A stretch of DNA of 64,000 bases from Paenibacillus periandrae (GCF_022458865.1 NZ_JAJNMU010000017.1:124001-188000), one strand, 5' to 3'. Shown: positions 1 to 8,006, counted from the first letter of the stretch. The notes: generated by a model not told the origin, from the sequence alone. Numbers and translations: made by a program.

Positions 1-837
1 ACTGTCAGACGAACATTAAACGAGCTGGTCATCGGTAAAACGATTGATCATGTTAGTGTTCATTTGAATCGAATTATTATTAAGCCTGAGGAAGTCGGCG
101 AGTTTTGCATACAGTTGGCTGGACAAACGATTCTTAGCGTAGAACGAAGAGGCAAGTTTTTACGGTTTCTTCTGGATGATTACGTACTTGTATCACACCT
201 TCGTATGGAAGGCAGATACGGATTGTACGATAGCAGCGACCCTTTAGAGCTTCATACGCATGTCGTATTTCATTTTACGGACGGCAGTGAGCTGCGCTAT
301 AAGGATGTGCGTCAGTTCGGGACGATGCATCTGTTCCCCAAGGGAAGGGAGCTTGAGGAGCAGCCGCTCAAAAAGCTCGGTCTGGAGCCGTTGGAGGAGA
401 CGTTCGATCTGGCAGCGTTCCGTGCTCGGATTGCCCATCGTTCGACGAAAATAAAGCCGCTGCTGCTCAATCAGGAATACATCGTTGGGATCGGGAATAT
501 ATATGTGGATGAATCGCTGCATCTGGCTCGAATTCACCCTGAGCGTGAAGCCAATTCATTGACATCCAAGGAGCTTGCTGCTTTGCACGAAGCCATTGTG
601 AAGACACTGAGTGAAGCTGTCGCCGCGGGTGGCTCATCGATCAAATCGTTTGTAAATGGACAAGGCGAGATCGGTATGTTCCAGCATCAATTCAAGATGT
701 ATGGCCGCAAGGGGGAAGCTTGCTATTCCTGCGGACAGCCTATTGAAAAAAGCGTTGTTGCTGGACGGGGTACTCATTATTGCCCCCAATGTCAGCCCTT
801 GAAGCCTGCCAGAGCGAAGAAGATAAAGCCTATATAA
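1..837 (+). CDS. mutM: Formamidopyrimidine-DNA glycosylase MutM (5' end cut by window)
   Basis: The enzyme removes oxidised purines such as 8-oxoguanine from DNA and nicks the abasic site. The reading frame is open from base 1 (TVRRTLNELVIGKT), which matches the family just after its MPELPEVE start, so about eight codons lie outside the window. The TTG at position 64 is internal, not the start. The C-terminus carries the family's Cys4 zinc finger (CYSCG then CPQC), and KSFVNGQGEIGMFQ is the usual DNA-contacting stretch before it. The proline and glutamate of the active site are off the window. It is followed 61 bases later by ytaF, as is usual in Bacillales. The identification is secure. Confidence 0.96.
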   Translation, partial: TVRRTLNELVIGKTIDHVSVHLNRIIIKPEEVGEFCIQLAGQTILSVERRGKFLRFLLDDYVLVSHLRMEGRYGLYDSSDPLELHTHVVFHFTDGSELRYKDVRQFGTMHLFPKGRELEEQPLKKLGLEPLEETFDLAAFRARIAHRSTKIKPLLLNQEYIVGIGNIYVDESLHLARIHPEREANSLTSKELAALHEAIVKTLSEAVAAGGSSIKSFVNGQGEIGMFQHQFKMYGRKGEACYSCGQPIEKSVVAGRGTHYCPQCQPLKPARAKKIKPI

Positions 838-898
838 AAGCTGCACCCTCCATACCTATCCGCCATATAGTAGGGTAAAATGGTCGGGAGGGAATGCC

Positions 899-1624
899 AT
901 GCTTCCTTTTATCTCCTTAATGCTGCTGGCTTTAGCGGTTAGCTTGGATGGTTTTGGCGTAGGTGTGACGTACGGCCTGCGCAAGATTCGGATGCCCTTG
1001 GTATCGATTGCTATCATTTCAGGCTGCTCCGGCATTATTATTTATACTTCGATGCAGATTGGTGTCTGGATTAGCTTGTATGTCGATCCGGTTTTTGCTA
1101 AAAGCATCGGTGGCATCATCCTGATCGGTATCGGCATGTGGGCGTTGTATCAGGTGCTGGGAAGTAAACAGGAATCTACAGAAGCAGTGCCCGCTAGCGT
1201 GGCTGCAACGTCTTCTGTAGTTCAACACACGGAAGACTCCACTGGAATGGTGGACGATCCTACAGACGTGCAGCCTAGTGCCAAGGAAGTATTGTATATC
1301 GAGCTTAAACGCTTTGGCTTGGTCATTCAAATTTTGCGAACACCATCTATGGCTGATATGGATCGATCTGGCAATATTTCTCCTTATGAAGCTTTTCTTC
1401 TTGGGATCGCTTTATCACTCGATGCTTTTGGAGCCGGGATTGGTGCGGCCTTAATCGGTTTTACGCCGTGGCTAACCTCAATGGTTATTGCTATGGCAAG
1501 CGGGATGTTTTTGGCGGCAGGCTTGCGTGTAGGCTATAAATATGCAGAATTATCTTGGATGCGAAGCTTATCCGTCTTTCCGGGATTTGTATTGATTGTG
1601 ATGGGAATTATGAAGCTGTTATAA
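899..1624 (+). CDS. ytaF: Sporulation membrane protein YtaF
   Basis: This 241-residue polytopic membrane protein belongs to the YtaF family, related to MntP-like manganese exporters. Two related hydrophobic halves are visible: an N-terminal block with LAVSLDGFGVG and a C-terminal block with LGIALSLDAFGAG. A polar linker (about residues 90-155) containing MADMDRSGNISPYEA joins them. The repeated SLDxFGxG motif in each half is the family signature. The ATG at 899 has a GGGAGGG ribosome site seven bases upstream. It sits between mutM and coaE, the arrangement known from sporulating Bacillales. The transport substrate cannot be read from the sequence. Confidence 0.9.
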   Translation: MLPFISLMLLALAVSLDGFGVGVTYGLRKIRMPLVSIAIISGCSGIIIYTSMQIGVWISLYVDPVFAKSIGGIILIGIGMWALYQVLGSKQESTEAVPASVAATSSVVQHTEDSTGMVDDPTDVQPSAKEVLYIELKRFGLVIQILRTPSMADMDRSGNISPYEAFLLGIALSLDAFGAGIGAALIGFTPWLTSMVIAMASGMFLAAGLRVGYKYAELSWMRSLSVFPGFVLIVMGIMKLL

Positions 1625-1631
1625 TAAGCAG

Positions 1632-1754
1632 ATGCTTACGAGGTCAGTTTTGCTAAAGCAAAACTTAAAAGAGAATGCTTACGAGGTCAGTTTTGCTAAA
1701 GCAAAACTTAAAAAAGAATGCTTACGAAGTCAGTTTTGCAAAAGCAAAACTTTA
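1632..1754 (+). repeat. Three tandem copies of a 43-bp hairpin repeat
   Basis: The units start at 1632, 1675 and 1718 (period exactly 43; the last is partial). Each contains a perfect 8-bp inverted repeat, AGTTTTGC-TAAA-GCAAAACT, with one loop change in the third copy. The array fills the ytaF-coaE gap and ends two bases before the coaE ribosome site. Because 43 is not a multiple of 3, the copies are read in three different frames. All three are open, which artificially extends the coaE frame upstream to 1632. Confidence 0.9.
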
Positions 1755-1769
1755 AGGAGACTAGCCACC

Positions 1770-2366
1770 ATGAATATAGGGTTAACCGGAGGCATCGCCT
1801 GCGGCAAAAGCACCGTTAGCAATATGCTGGTGCAGCGCGGCGCGATGCTGGTTGATGCCGATCGGATCGCGAGAGAAGTTGTGGAACCTGGAATGCCTGC
1901 TCTTGATACCATAGTGGACCGGTTTGGTAAGGAAATATTATTTCCCGACGGTACATTAAACCGTAAGAAGCTGGGCGAAACGGTGTTTGGCAATAAGGAA
2001 GCATTGAAGGATCTTCAGAATCTGCTGCATCCGTCGATCAGGACATTAATGCGTGAGCGAATGGAGCAATATGAGAACTTATATCCGGACAAGCTGGTCG
2101 TTGCCGACATTCCATTATTGTATGAATCGGGATTGGAAGCTGAGTATGATGCCATTATGGTCGTATACGTTCCCAGAGCCGTTCAGCTTGAACGTTTGAT
2201 GCTGCGCGACGGAATGACCCTGCAGGCAGCGGAGCAAAGACTACAGGCACAGATGGATATTGAATTGAAAAAGGCAAAGGCTGACATTGTTATTGATAAT
2301 CAGGGTGACTTGATCCTAACGGAAGGTCAGGTGGACAGGTTCCTCAGGGAAAGGGGGCTGTTATGA
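1770..2366 (+). CDS. coaE: Dephospho-CoA kinase
   Basis: CoaE phosphorylates the 3'-hydroxyl of dephospho-CoA in the last step of coenzyme A synthesis. The P-loop is at the N-terminus (GLTGGIACGKSTVS), followed by DADRIARE and the DIPLLYE motif typical of the family. The start is ATG 1770, preceded by AAGGAGA at 1754-1760. The frame is open further upstream, but only through the 43-bp repeats and would add non-homologous residues. The resulting length of 198 residues is normal. The stop overlaps the next gene's ATG (ATGA), so translation is probably coupled. Confidence 0.95.
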   Translation: MNIGLTGGIACGKSTVSNMLVQRGAMLVDADRIAREVVEPGMPALDTIVDRFGKEILFPDGTLNRKKLGETVFGNKEALKDLQNLLHPSIRTLMRERMEQYENLYPDKLVVADIPLLYESGLEAEYDAIMVVYVPRAVQLERLMLRDGMTLQAAEQRLQAQMDIELKKAKADIVIDNQGDLILTEGQVDRFLRERGLL

Positions 2367-2986
2367 GCGTCAGCTTTTGGCGAAAAAAACGGGTATTCGC
2401 CCTGCTTTTTTTTACCTTTGTTTGTTTTCTTTTTTTGACCAGCAGCTCAGTTAGCAAAATGTTATATCCGATTCGATATCAAACTGAAATTCAAAAAAAT
2501 GCAGCAGTGTACGAACTGGACCCGTTTCTGATTGCAGCTATCATTCGGGTAGAATCCAATTATCAGACGCATATTGAATCCAAAAAAGGGGCTTATGGCC
2601 TGATGCAGCTTATGCCGGACACATCGGATTGGATAGTCGATACGGCTCGCTTTTCACCTTCATTTAAGAATGATCTACATAATCCTGCTGTAAGTATCCA
2701 AATGGGCTCCTGGTACTTAAATTGGCTGCATAAGCAGTTCAAGGGAAATGCAGTGCTTGCGATCGCCGGCTATAATGCCGGACAAGGAAATGTCAGCCAC
2801 TGGCTGAATGACGAACTATGGGATGGAACTTTGGAAAATGTCGCCTCCATACCCTACGGTGAAACAAGACATTACATTCAGCGGGTTTTGTATTATTATA
2901 ATAAGTATCATAAGCTGTATGCAGAGGATTGGGGCATTCCAGTTGAAAAACAAAAACAAAGAAGTATAGGACAAGCCACTAAGTAA
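2363..2986 (+). CDS. Lytic transglycosylase, SLT domain, membrane anchored
   Basis: A 207-residue protein with a short basic N-terminus, one hydrophobic segment (about residues 10-28) and a Slt70-type lytic transglycosylase domain. Visible signature motifs are AAIIRVESNY with the catalytic Glu, GAYGLMQLMPDT, and AIAGYNAGQGNV. Such enzymes cleave peptidoglycan between MurNAc and GlcNAc on the outer face of the membrane. It overlaps coaE by four bases. In this family it may act in cell-wall turnover or sporulation, but the precise role cannot be told from the sequence. Confidence 0.92.
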   Translation: MSVSFWRKKRVFALLFFTFVCFLFLTSSSVSKMLYPIRYQTEIQKNAAVYELDPFLIAAIIRVESNYQTHIESKKGAYGLMQLMPDTSDWIVDTARFSPSFKNDLHNPAVSIQMGSWYLNWLHKQFKGNAVLAIAGYNAGQGNVSHWLNDELWDGTLENVASIPYGETRHYIQRVLYYYNKYHKLYAEDWGIPVEKQKQRSIGQATK

Positions 2987-3005
2987 AAGTGGCCTCCCAT
3001 ACTTC
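2961..3005. terminator. Convergent hairpin between transglycosylase and SASP genes
   Basis: Nested inverted repeats, GAAGTAT/ATACTTC outside and GCCACT/AGTGGC inside, span the stop codon of the transglycosylase gene and the gap before the convergent SASP gene. There is no long T tract. A bidirectional terminator is the simplest reading. Confidence 0.5.
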
Positions 3006-3027
3006 TTGTTCATCATCAAATCATTTG

Positions 3028-3252
3028 TTATTTAAATTGACCAGCAAGCTGTTGTTCTGCGATTTGTACTAATCGGCGTGTAATGTGTCCACCGATTGCA
3101 CCAGTGTCACGAGTAGCCATGTTACCGTAGTAACCGTCTTGAGGAATGGAGATACCCAATTCCTGAGCTACTTCGTATTTCAGTTGATCCAATGCTTGAC
3201 CTGCTTGAGGTACTACAAGAACGTTGCTGCTACGAGATTGTCCTGCGCCCAT
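3028..3252 (-). CDS. Alpha/beta-type small acid-soluble spore protein
   Basis: A 74-residue DNA-binding protein that coats and protects DNA in dormant spores. The C-terminal half carries the family core (GNMATRDTGAIGG, then HITRRLVQIAEQQ). The N-terminal part has LDQLKYEVAQELGI, which contains the germination protease recognition region. The start is well set by an AAGGAGGTG ribosome site seven bases before the ATG. It is a monocistronic gene, convergent with the transglycosylase gene and divergent from nrdR. By family knowledge it would be made in the forespore under sigma-G, but I did not identify a promoter. Confidence 0.95.
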   Translation of the reverse strand: MGAGQSRSSNVLVVPQAGQALDQLKYEVAQELGISIPQDGYYGNMATRDTGAIGGHITRRLVQIAEQQLAGQFK

Positions 3253-3376
3253 GTGTGTTTCACCTCCTTGTAGTTGGTAAACCTATTATGTGCGTTTCTG
3301 TGAACTTCATTACAGGTATTCGTTGCCAATTACATTCCAGCTTTTTAATTTCGTTTAACAAGAGGAGCGTTACCCG

Positions 3377-3853
3377 ATGAAATGTCCTTATTGTGACTAC
3401 CATGGTACCAAAGTGCTTGATTCCCGAGCCGCCAATGAAAATAAATCAATACGACGTCGCAGAGAATGCGAAAAATGCACAAAGCGCTTTACAACCTTCG
3501 AAATGATTGAGGAAACCCCGCTTATTGTGATCAAAAAGGATGGCAGTCGCGAGGAGTTCAGCCGTGAAAAGCTGTTGAGAGGCTTGATTCGTGCCTGTGA
3601 AAAGCGACCTGTATCGATTGAGCAGCTCGATATGATTGTTTCCGAGGTGGAGAAGCAAATCCGCAATACCGCCCACGCGGAGGTCAATAGCCGCGATATC
3701 GGAGAGATCATGATGGAACAGCTCTATCCAGTTGATGAGGTCGCTTATATTCGATTTGCGTCTGTGTACCGTCAATTTAAAGATATCAATATGTTCATGA
3801 GAGAGCTCACCGAAATTTTGTCTAAAAACCATGTCGGTGACGATACTAAATAG
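3377..3853 (+). CDS. nrdR: Transcriptional repressor NrdR
   Basis: NrdR represses ribonucleotide reductase operons by sensing ATP and dATP. The N-terminal zinc ribbon (CPYC and CEKC) is followed by RRRRECEKC and an ATP-cone domain (about residues 48-138) beginning LIVIKKDGSREEFSREKL. The length of 158 residues is typical. The ATG at 3377 follows an AGAGGAGCG ribosome site. The gene lies in the conserved mutM-coaE neighbourhood. NrdR box targets are expected outside this window. Confidence 0.96.
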   Translation: MKCPYCDYHGTKVLDSRAANENKSIRRRRECEKCTKRFTTFEMIEETPLIVIKKDGSREEFSREKLLRGLIRACEKRPVSIEQLDMIVSEVEKQIRNTAHAEVNSRDIGEIMMEQLYPVDEVAYIRFASVYRQFKDINMFMRELTEILSKNHVGDDTK

Positions 3854-4029
3854 ATACTACCATAAGTTGAGAAAAGACTGTTGACAAGCGGAAAGTACCT
3901 ATGGTATGATCATTTTTGTCGCCAAACGTACTGGGTTTTAGATCATCCAGAAGCAACAGCAGCTCGTGGATTCTAACTCGAGTACAGACAAATCATAATG
4001 ACTTATCTTTTCCGGAGTATTATCAACTT

Positions 4030-4105
4030 GGGGTCATAGCTCAGCTGGGAGAGCGCTTCGCTGGCAGCGAAGAGGTCAGGGGTTCGATCCCCCTTGATTC
4101 CACCA
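4030..4105 (+). tRNA. tRNA-Ala (anticodon GGC)
   Basis: A complete 76-base cloverleaf with encoded CCA. The acceptor GGGGTCA pairs with TGATTCC, the D arm is GCTC/GAGC, and the anticodon stem CTTCG/CGAAG encloses a seven-base loop, CTGGCAG, with anticodon GGC. The T arm is AGGGG/CCCCT around TTCGATC. It is followed by a terminator. This appears to be the founding tRNA of the array of partial copies that runs to 9633. Confidence 0.93.
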
Positions 4106-4120
4106 AAATATGTAAACCCA

Positions 4121-4145
4121 AACGACAGAGATGTCGTTTTTTTTT
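4121..4145 (+). terminator. Terminator of tRNA-Ala
   Basis: AACGACA and TGTCGTT pair across a GAGA loop, followed by a run of T. A near-identical copy follows the tRNA-like segment at 7447-7522. Confidence 0.85.
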
Positions 4146-4313
4146 ATTTTATACAGTCCTCACATGTGGAGTCGGTCATATTGATGGTTCGAAAATGAGA
4201 TGTGGCATGTTCGCTGAATTTAAGCGTGTTACTTGTTGAGAAGAGATTGTATAAAAAGAATGCAGAAGCTTATATTGCTTCTGCACTTATGCTAAGGAAT
4301 GATTGCTATTTAA

Positions 4314-4691
4314 TTAGTGGGGCAAATTCGGTGTGATAGGAACGAGTTCTCTGATTCTTGTAGTAATACTCTCGTACACATCGATATCTAATTGTTCACT
4401 TATTTCTTCAGCCAACTCGAATGTGACGAATAATGCATATTCAATATTTGGTATTGTGTTCTCGGCGTCTTCACGGCAGTTTACTCTTACGTTAACAAAG
4501 TCATTAGGATTCCATGCTGTTGCCTGCTCACCAAAAAATATTTCATGTTGCGTTGTTCCTCTTTGAACCGCTTTATAATCAGTATTAAGTCTACTAGGCG
4601 TAAGTTTGTTATTCTCTATGTTAAACCATAAATGTGCTGATCGATACTTTTGTTTAGATGGAGTAGTTGGTGAGAAATAAGCAAGAGTCAC
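4314..4691 (-). pseudogene. C-terminal fragment of an S8 (subtilisin-like) peptidase
   Basis: The 125-codon frame (GTG at 4691) resembles the C-terminal accessory region of large S8-family peptidases of the type found beside AAA ATPases: VTLAYFSPTTPSKQKYRSA, RGTTQHEIFFGE, and a final beta-rich segment ending in a VYESITTRI-type sequence. The same frame stays open and family-like a few codons upstream (to about 4709) without a start. The whole Asp-His-Ser catalytic domain is absent, so this cannot be a protease. It abuts, head to head, another truncated gene at about 4704. Assignment to S8 is from remembered family sequence and is moderate. Confidence 0.5.
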
Positions 4692-4703
4692 TATAAGCTT
4701 TCT

Positions 4704-4928
4704 GAAAAACCGTCTTGTTGTAAAGCAAGGGCACAGTATATCGAATCATATAGACATTTACGTGAACACGGTAATGCTTTTGGAATTATTGTTTGTGAGA
4801 TCCTTTTTGCTTTCTGGCTAATAATGTGGAATTTTTCTCTTTGGGCAATTTTTTATTGGAGCCTATTTGGGTTTACGGCATGGATATTAGGGACGTATTT
4901 AGAAGTGTTTAAGAACACTCATAAATAA
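4704..4928 (+). pseudogene. Truncated membrane protein remnant
   Basis: An open frame without a plausible start codon runs to TAA 4926-4928. It encodes QYIESYRHLREHG followed by two strongly hydrophobic segments (FGIIVCEILFAFWLIMW and WSLFGFTAWILGTYL). It looks like the C-terminal end of a small membrane protein whose 5' part was lost at a junction near 4704. That is the point where the opposite-strand S8 fragment also ends. I do not recognise the family. Confidence 0.4.
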
Positions 4929-5019
4929 TGAATATATAAAGAGGAAGAAGGAAAAAACCTTTTCTTGGTTAAAAATATATATAACCAACATATGGATTGT
5001 TTTGTTGGCTTTTATGATA

Positions 5020-5095
5020 GTGTAACCGACCAGGACGGGAGAGCGCATCGCTGGCAGTGATGAGGTCAGGGGTTCGAGCCTCCTATTCTCCACCA
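5020..5095 (+). pseudogene. tRNA-Ala-like segment with replaced 5' third
   Basis: This 76-base segment keeps the anticodon arm with GGC, the variable loop, the T arm and a CCA end of tRNA-Ala. Its first 20 bases are GTGTAACCGACCAGGACGGG instead of the acceptor and D-arm sequence. The acceptor 5' strand no longer pairs with the 3' strand (ATTCTCC), so it should not be a functional tRNA. The segments at 7447 and 8007 have a closely related 5' replacement (GTGAAACCGA). Confidence 0.7.
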
Positions 5096-5110
5096 ACAAA
5101 AGACCTTATA

Positions 5111-5135
5111 GCACCGGGATTTCCCGATGCTTTTT
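5111..5135 (+). terminator. Terminator after tRNA-like segment
   Basis: GCACCGGG pairs with CCCGATGC (one mismatch), followed by TTTTT. It closes the second unit of the tRNA-derived array. Confidence 0.75.
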
Positions 5136-5226
5136 GATTTTCTGGCGGCTTCTGAATCGGCTAAACTGCCTTTGTGGTCGCAGTGCTGATTTTGTTGAGC
5201 TAGTCAAACCAAGATTTGATATTGGG

Positions 5227-5293
5227 AAGTATTTTGACACGGAAATAATTCCCGCGCTGATACGCTGCTGAGTGCGTCAAAAAATACTTGCCG
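5227..5293. repeat. Inverted repeat upstream of WYL regulator
   Basis: AAGTATTTTGAC at the left and GTCAAAAAATACTT at the right form imperfect inverted arms about 40 bases apart. They lie in the 271-base gap between the tRNA-like terminator and the WYL regulator. The role is unknown: leader hairpin or element remnant. Nothing else recognisable lies in this gap. Confidence 0.4.
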
Positions 5294-5406
5294 CATTGAA
5301 GCAAAGAAGCTTTTCACAAAAGCATATATGCATCAAGTTGACAATGGAAAAACCCCCCTTTAGTATATGGGTAACCTAATTTGTTATACAGTGGAGGGGA
5401 TATGCG

Positions 5407-6360
5407 TTGAAATTGGAAAGGCTCCTATCCATTATCATTCTGCTGCTGAACCGGCGAATGGTGCAGGCCAAGGAACTTGCGGAGCGGTTTGAAGTTTCTG
5501 TACGGACCATTTATCGGGACATCGAAACCATCAATGAGGCCGGCATCCCCATCGTCACGTACCAAGGAACCAATGGCGGCATTGGGCTGGTGGAAGGTTA
5601 CCGACTAGACCGCAACATACTGACGAACGACGAGCTTGCTGCCATTATCACCGCGCTTCGAAGCATTTCCTCCTCCTACGGTAACGAGAAGCATCAGCGG
5701 CTTATGGAGAAAATCCATAGCGTTGTCCCGCCCGCTGACTCCGAAGCATTTCAGGACAAGTCAAGTCGAGTATTGATTGACTACTCGCCTTGGGACGGCA
5801 ACGAGCAACTTCGCCCCAAGCTGCAACTGTTAGAGAAAGCAGTTGATCATTGCCTCATCACGAAATTCGTCTATTCCAATGCCGATGGTGAAATGTCGCG
5901 TCGAATTGTAGAGCCGCACAGGCTCATCCTGAAAGGAAAGCAATGGTACCTTCAAGCTTACTGCTTAGAGAAAGCGCAATTTCGCCTTTTCAAGCTAAAG
6001 CGAATGAAAGATTTGGAAATCGTCCACGGGAAGACTTTTATTCGTCGAGAGCTTCCGATAGAAGCAAGAACTTCGGACCGAAGTTCTTCTGAACCGTCTC
6101 GGAAGACAGCATTCGTCCTATGTTTCCAGGCTGAGGCTTATCATTTGGCGGAGGAATGGTTTGGCATTGACGCTCTTTGTCCAGTGGATGACGGCAGTTG
6201 GTTAGTGAAGAAAGCATATCCGGAAAATGAATGGTTGTATCGCTTTATTCTCGGATTGGGTCACCAAGTGGAGGTGCTTGAGCCTCCGCATTTGCGAGAG
6301 GTCATCGCTGATCGCGCTGAGCAAGTTGCGAAAAAATATAGAAAAGATATATCAACCTGA
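5407..6360 (+). CDS. YafY-type transcriptional regulator, HTH plus WYL domain
   Basis: A 317-residue regulator. The N-terminal winged helix-turn-helix (about residues 1-60, with MVQAKELAERFEVSVRTIYRD) is of the HTH_11 type. A WYL ligand-sensing domain follows (about residues 140-220, with GKQWYLQAYCLEKAQFRLFKL), then a WCX-like C-terminus. The TTG start at 5407 has GGAGGGG eight bases before it. It probably controls the next two genes, which share its strand. It is a cargo gene of the tRNA-derived array. The ligand is unknown; WYL proteins can bind nucleic acid or nucleotides. Confidence 0.85.
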   Translation: MKLERLLSIIILLLNRRMVQAKELAERFEVSVRTIYRDIETINEAGIPIVTYQGTNGGIGLVEGYRLDRNILTNDELAAIITALRSISSSYGNEKHQRLMEKIHSVVPPADSEAFQDKSSRVLIDYSPWDGNEQLRPKLQLLEKAVDHCLITKFVYSNADGEMSRRIVEPHRLILKGKQWYLQAYCLEKAQFRLFKLKRMKDLEIVHGKTFIRRELPIEARTSDRSSSEPSRKTAFVLCFQAEAYHLAEEWFGIDALCPVDDGSWLVKKAYPENEWLYRFILGLGHQVEVLEPPHLREVIADRAEQVAKKYRKDIST

Positions 6361-6419
6361 CAGATAGTTGTCAGGTTGGTTGTTTTATACTAAACTCATT
6401 CTAATCGCAGGAGTGATTC

Positions 6420-6953
6420 ATGATGAAACAAGTCGAATACATCGTAAAGCATCAAAGCGAACGTAACGAACCCTCCCGTGTCGAAGAACTTCTATCTTTC
6501 ACGTTAGCCGGCATAAGCGCAGTCACAACAAATGCTGCAGAATTATCCGGCAGCGGAAAAATTGGTAGGCTCTTTGAACAATTCCATTCAGACAACATTG
6601 TTGATCAATTGAGAGAATATCAACAACAACCTGGCCATTATAGCTGTTACTATAACTATGAAAAAGGTGATGCTGGGCAGTATGAAATCATGGTCGGGGT
6701 GCGGGTCAAGGAAAAATCGCAAGACCAATTTCCACAATATATAAAAACATTCATCGTTCCCGCTGCAAAATACGCAGTTTTCGTTACAGAGAGGGGACCG
6801 ATTATAGAGGTGGTACAGCGAGCATGGTCCCACATTTGGGAATGGTCGCAGCAACCCGGCAATGAACGGGCGTTTTCGGGTGATTTTGAGTATTATGATC
6901 AGCATATCGACCCGAATGATGGGCAAGCTGAAATATATATTGCTTTACGCTAG
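6420..6953 (+). CDS. GyrI-like effector-binding domain protein
   Basis: A 177-residue soluble protein resembling the GyrI-like/AraC effector-binding fold (SOUL-like beta-alpha barrel). A first segment with FTLAGISAVTTNAAEL leads into strands ending in YEIMVGVRV. A later TFIVPAAKYAVFVTERGP and a terminal EIYIAL are the usual family positions. The start is ATG ATG at 6420 with AGGAGTG upstream. It is 59 bases downstream of the WYL regulator, a pairing common in Bacillales. It may bind a small amphiphilic or drug-like ligand. Confidence 0.7.
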   Translation: MMKQVEYIVKHQSERNEPSRVEELLSFTLAGISAVTTNAAELSGSGKIGRLFEQFHSDNIVDQLREYQQQPGHYSCYYNYEKGDAGQYEIMVGVRVKEKSQDQFPQYIKTFIVPAAKYAVFVTERGPIIEVVQRAWSHIWEWSQQPGNERAFSGDFEYYDQHIDPNDGQAEIYIALR

Positions 6954-7000
6954 CAGGCTTTTTACAATATTGACTAAGGATAAAGTAAGGGATGATCCGT

Positions 7001-7420
7001 GTGGGTGAGATTGAAAATATTAAGGTAGCCGCTGTACTTGAACATTATCCGATAAATATTCAGAAGAAGCTGCTTTTTCTCCGGCAACTTATTTATGATA
7101 CTGCATTAGAGACAGATGGGGTTGACTCCGTGAAAGAAACATTAAAATGGGGTGAACCTAGTTACGTCACGGAAACAGGGAGCACCATTAGAATGGGTTG
7201 GAAAAAGTCGAATCCAAGTCAGTACGCCCTGTATTTTAACTGCAGAACGAAACTGGTTGAGACTTTCAGGGAGATCTATTGCGATAAATTCATATTTGAA
7301 GGAAACCGGGCTATTGTGTTCAACGAAGAGGACGACATATTAGTAGGTGAATTAAAGCAATGCATTTCATTATCTCTCACTTACCATACTCGGAAACATC
7401 TCCCTATGTTAGGTTTATGA
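7001..7420 (+). CDS. DUF1801 domain protein
   Basis: About 139 residues of the DUF1801 (YdhG-like) fold. The characteristic block is VKETLKWGEPSYVTETG followed by IRMGWKKSNPSQYALYF. GTG 7001 is chosen because AAGGG lies nine bases upstream; ATG 6992 is an alternative with AAGGA further back. The biochemical function of the family is unknown. It is the last gene of the array unit, ending 26 bases before the tRNA-like segment at 7447. A broken DUF1801 gene is also present at 15434. Confidence 0.75.
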   Translation: MGEIENIKVAAVLEHYPINIQKKLLFLRQLIYDTALETDGVDSVKETLKWGEPSYVTETGSTIRMGWKKSNPSQYALYFNCRTKLVETFREIYCDKFIFEGNRAIVFNEEDDILVGELKQCISLSLTYHTRKHLPMLGL

Positions 7421-7446
7421 TCGCATGTATAGTAGCCTCAGGGGCA

Positions 7447-7522
7447 GTGAAACCGATAATGACGGTAGAGCGCTTCGCTGGCAGCGAAGAGGTCAGGGGT
7501 TCGAGCCCCCTTGATTCCACCA
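7447..7522 (+). pseudogene. tRNA-Ala-like segment, near-exact 3' copy of the intact tRNA
   Basis: From AGAGCGC (7467) through the CCA end and into the terminator (7560), this segment matches the intact tRNA-Ala at 4050-4143 with two differences in 94 bases. Its first 20 bases are GTGAAACCGATAATGACGGT and cannot form the tRNA acceptor or D arm. Total length from that GTG is again 76 bases. It looks like an attachment-site-type junction rather than a working tRNA. Confidence 0.75.
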
Positions 7523-7537
7523 AAATATGTAAACCCA

Positions 7538-7560
7538 AACGACAGAAATGTCGTTTTTTT
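7538..7560 (+). terminator. Terminator after tRNA-like segment
   Basis: AACGACA and TGTCGTT pair around a GAAA loop, then T run. It is a copy of the terminator at 4121. Confidence 0.85.
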
Positions 7561-7567
7561 GCTTTAA

Positions 7568-7708
7568 CTAAAAGGATTCCATTAGAGAATTATCATAACA
7601 GCTGCCTTTGCGACTCATGCTGCAGGTAAACCCGTTCTTCTCAAGGAGTTTCTGGCAGCCCTTACTGGTGTATTGAACGCCGCGGTCAGAATGTATAATA
7701 ATCGTCCC
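7568..7708 (-). pseudogene. IS3-family transposase (OrfB) remnant
   Basis: Read on the minus strand, the segment encodes HSDRGVQYTS, then QKLLEKNGFTCSMSRKG and SCYDNSLMESF, ending in TAG. These are the core DDE integrase motifs of IS3-type transposases. Only about 46 codons remain, with no ORFA, no complete catalytic triad and no visible terminal inverted repeats. It is an inactive relic lying between two tRNA-like segments. The rest of 7709-8006 holds one small hairpin and nothing I can assign. Confidence 0.8.
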
Positions 7709-7731
7709 CATCAATATAAAAAGTCAATCCG

Positions 7732-7754
7732 CCACCTGACAAGGTGGATTTTTT
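7732..7754 (+). terminator. Hairpin with T run
   Basis: CCACCT and AGGTGG pair around GACA, followed shortly by TTTTTT. No gene ends just upstream, so this may be a leftover terminator of a lost gene. Confidence 0.5.
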
Positions 7755-8006
7755 ATGTGGGTGATTCCGAACGGGGATTGAATCCCTAATCCCTGGCGGG
7801 TTCGCCCCTCACGGACGGAACGAATGCTGAGCTGCATCGGGTATTAAGAAAGCGGCGGTCGATGCCATCCACAACTATAATTGAGATTGGGAAAAGTTAG
7901 TTTTTATCAGAGCACATTTATCATCCCAAAACATACTATTTATAGGTGAACGTTATCAAATGATGCTTTAAGCAGTACCATTCTGCATGAAATCGGAGTT
8001 GGGGCT

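Noticed and set aside
3916..4239. Open frame of 107 codons across the tRNA-Ala gene
   Set aside because: It reads through the tRNA and its terminator; a structural RNA fully explains the stretch.
7360..7629. Open frame of 89 codons across the tRNA-like segment and IS3 relic
   Set aside because: It overlaps the end of the DUF1801 gene and the tRNA-derived segment; no protein-like sequence.
7755..8006. T-arm-like GGCGGGTTCGCCCCTC and a short frame ending AAVDAIHNYN
   Set aside because: Too little to support another tRNA remnant or a gene; no acceptor or anticodon arm, no start codon.
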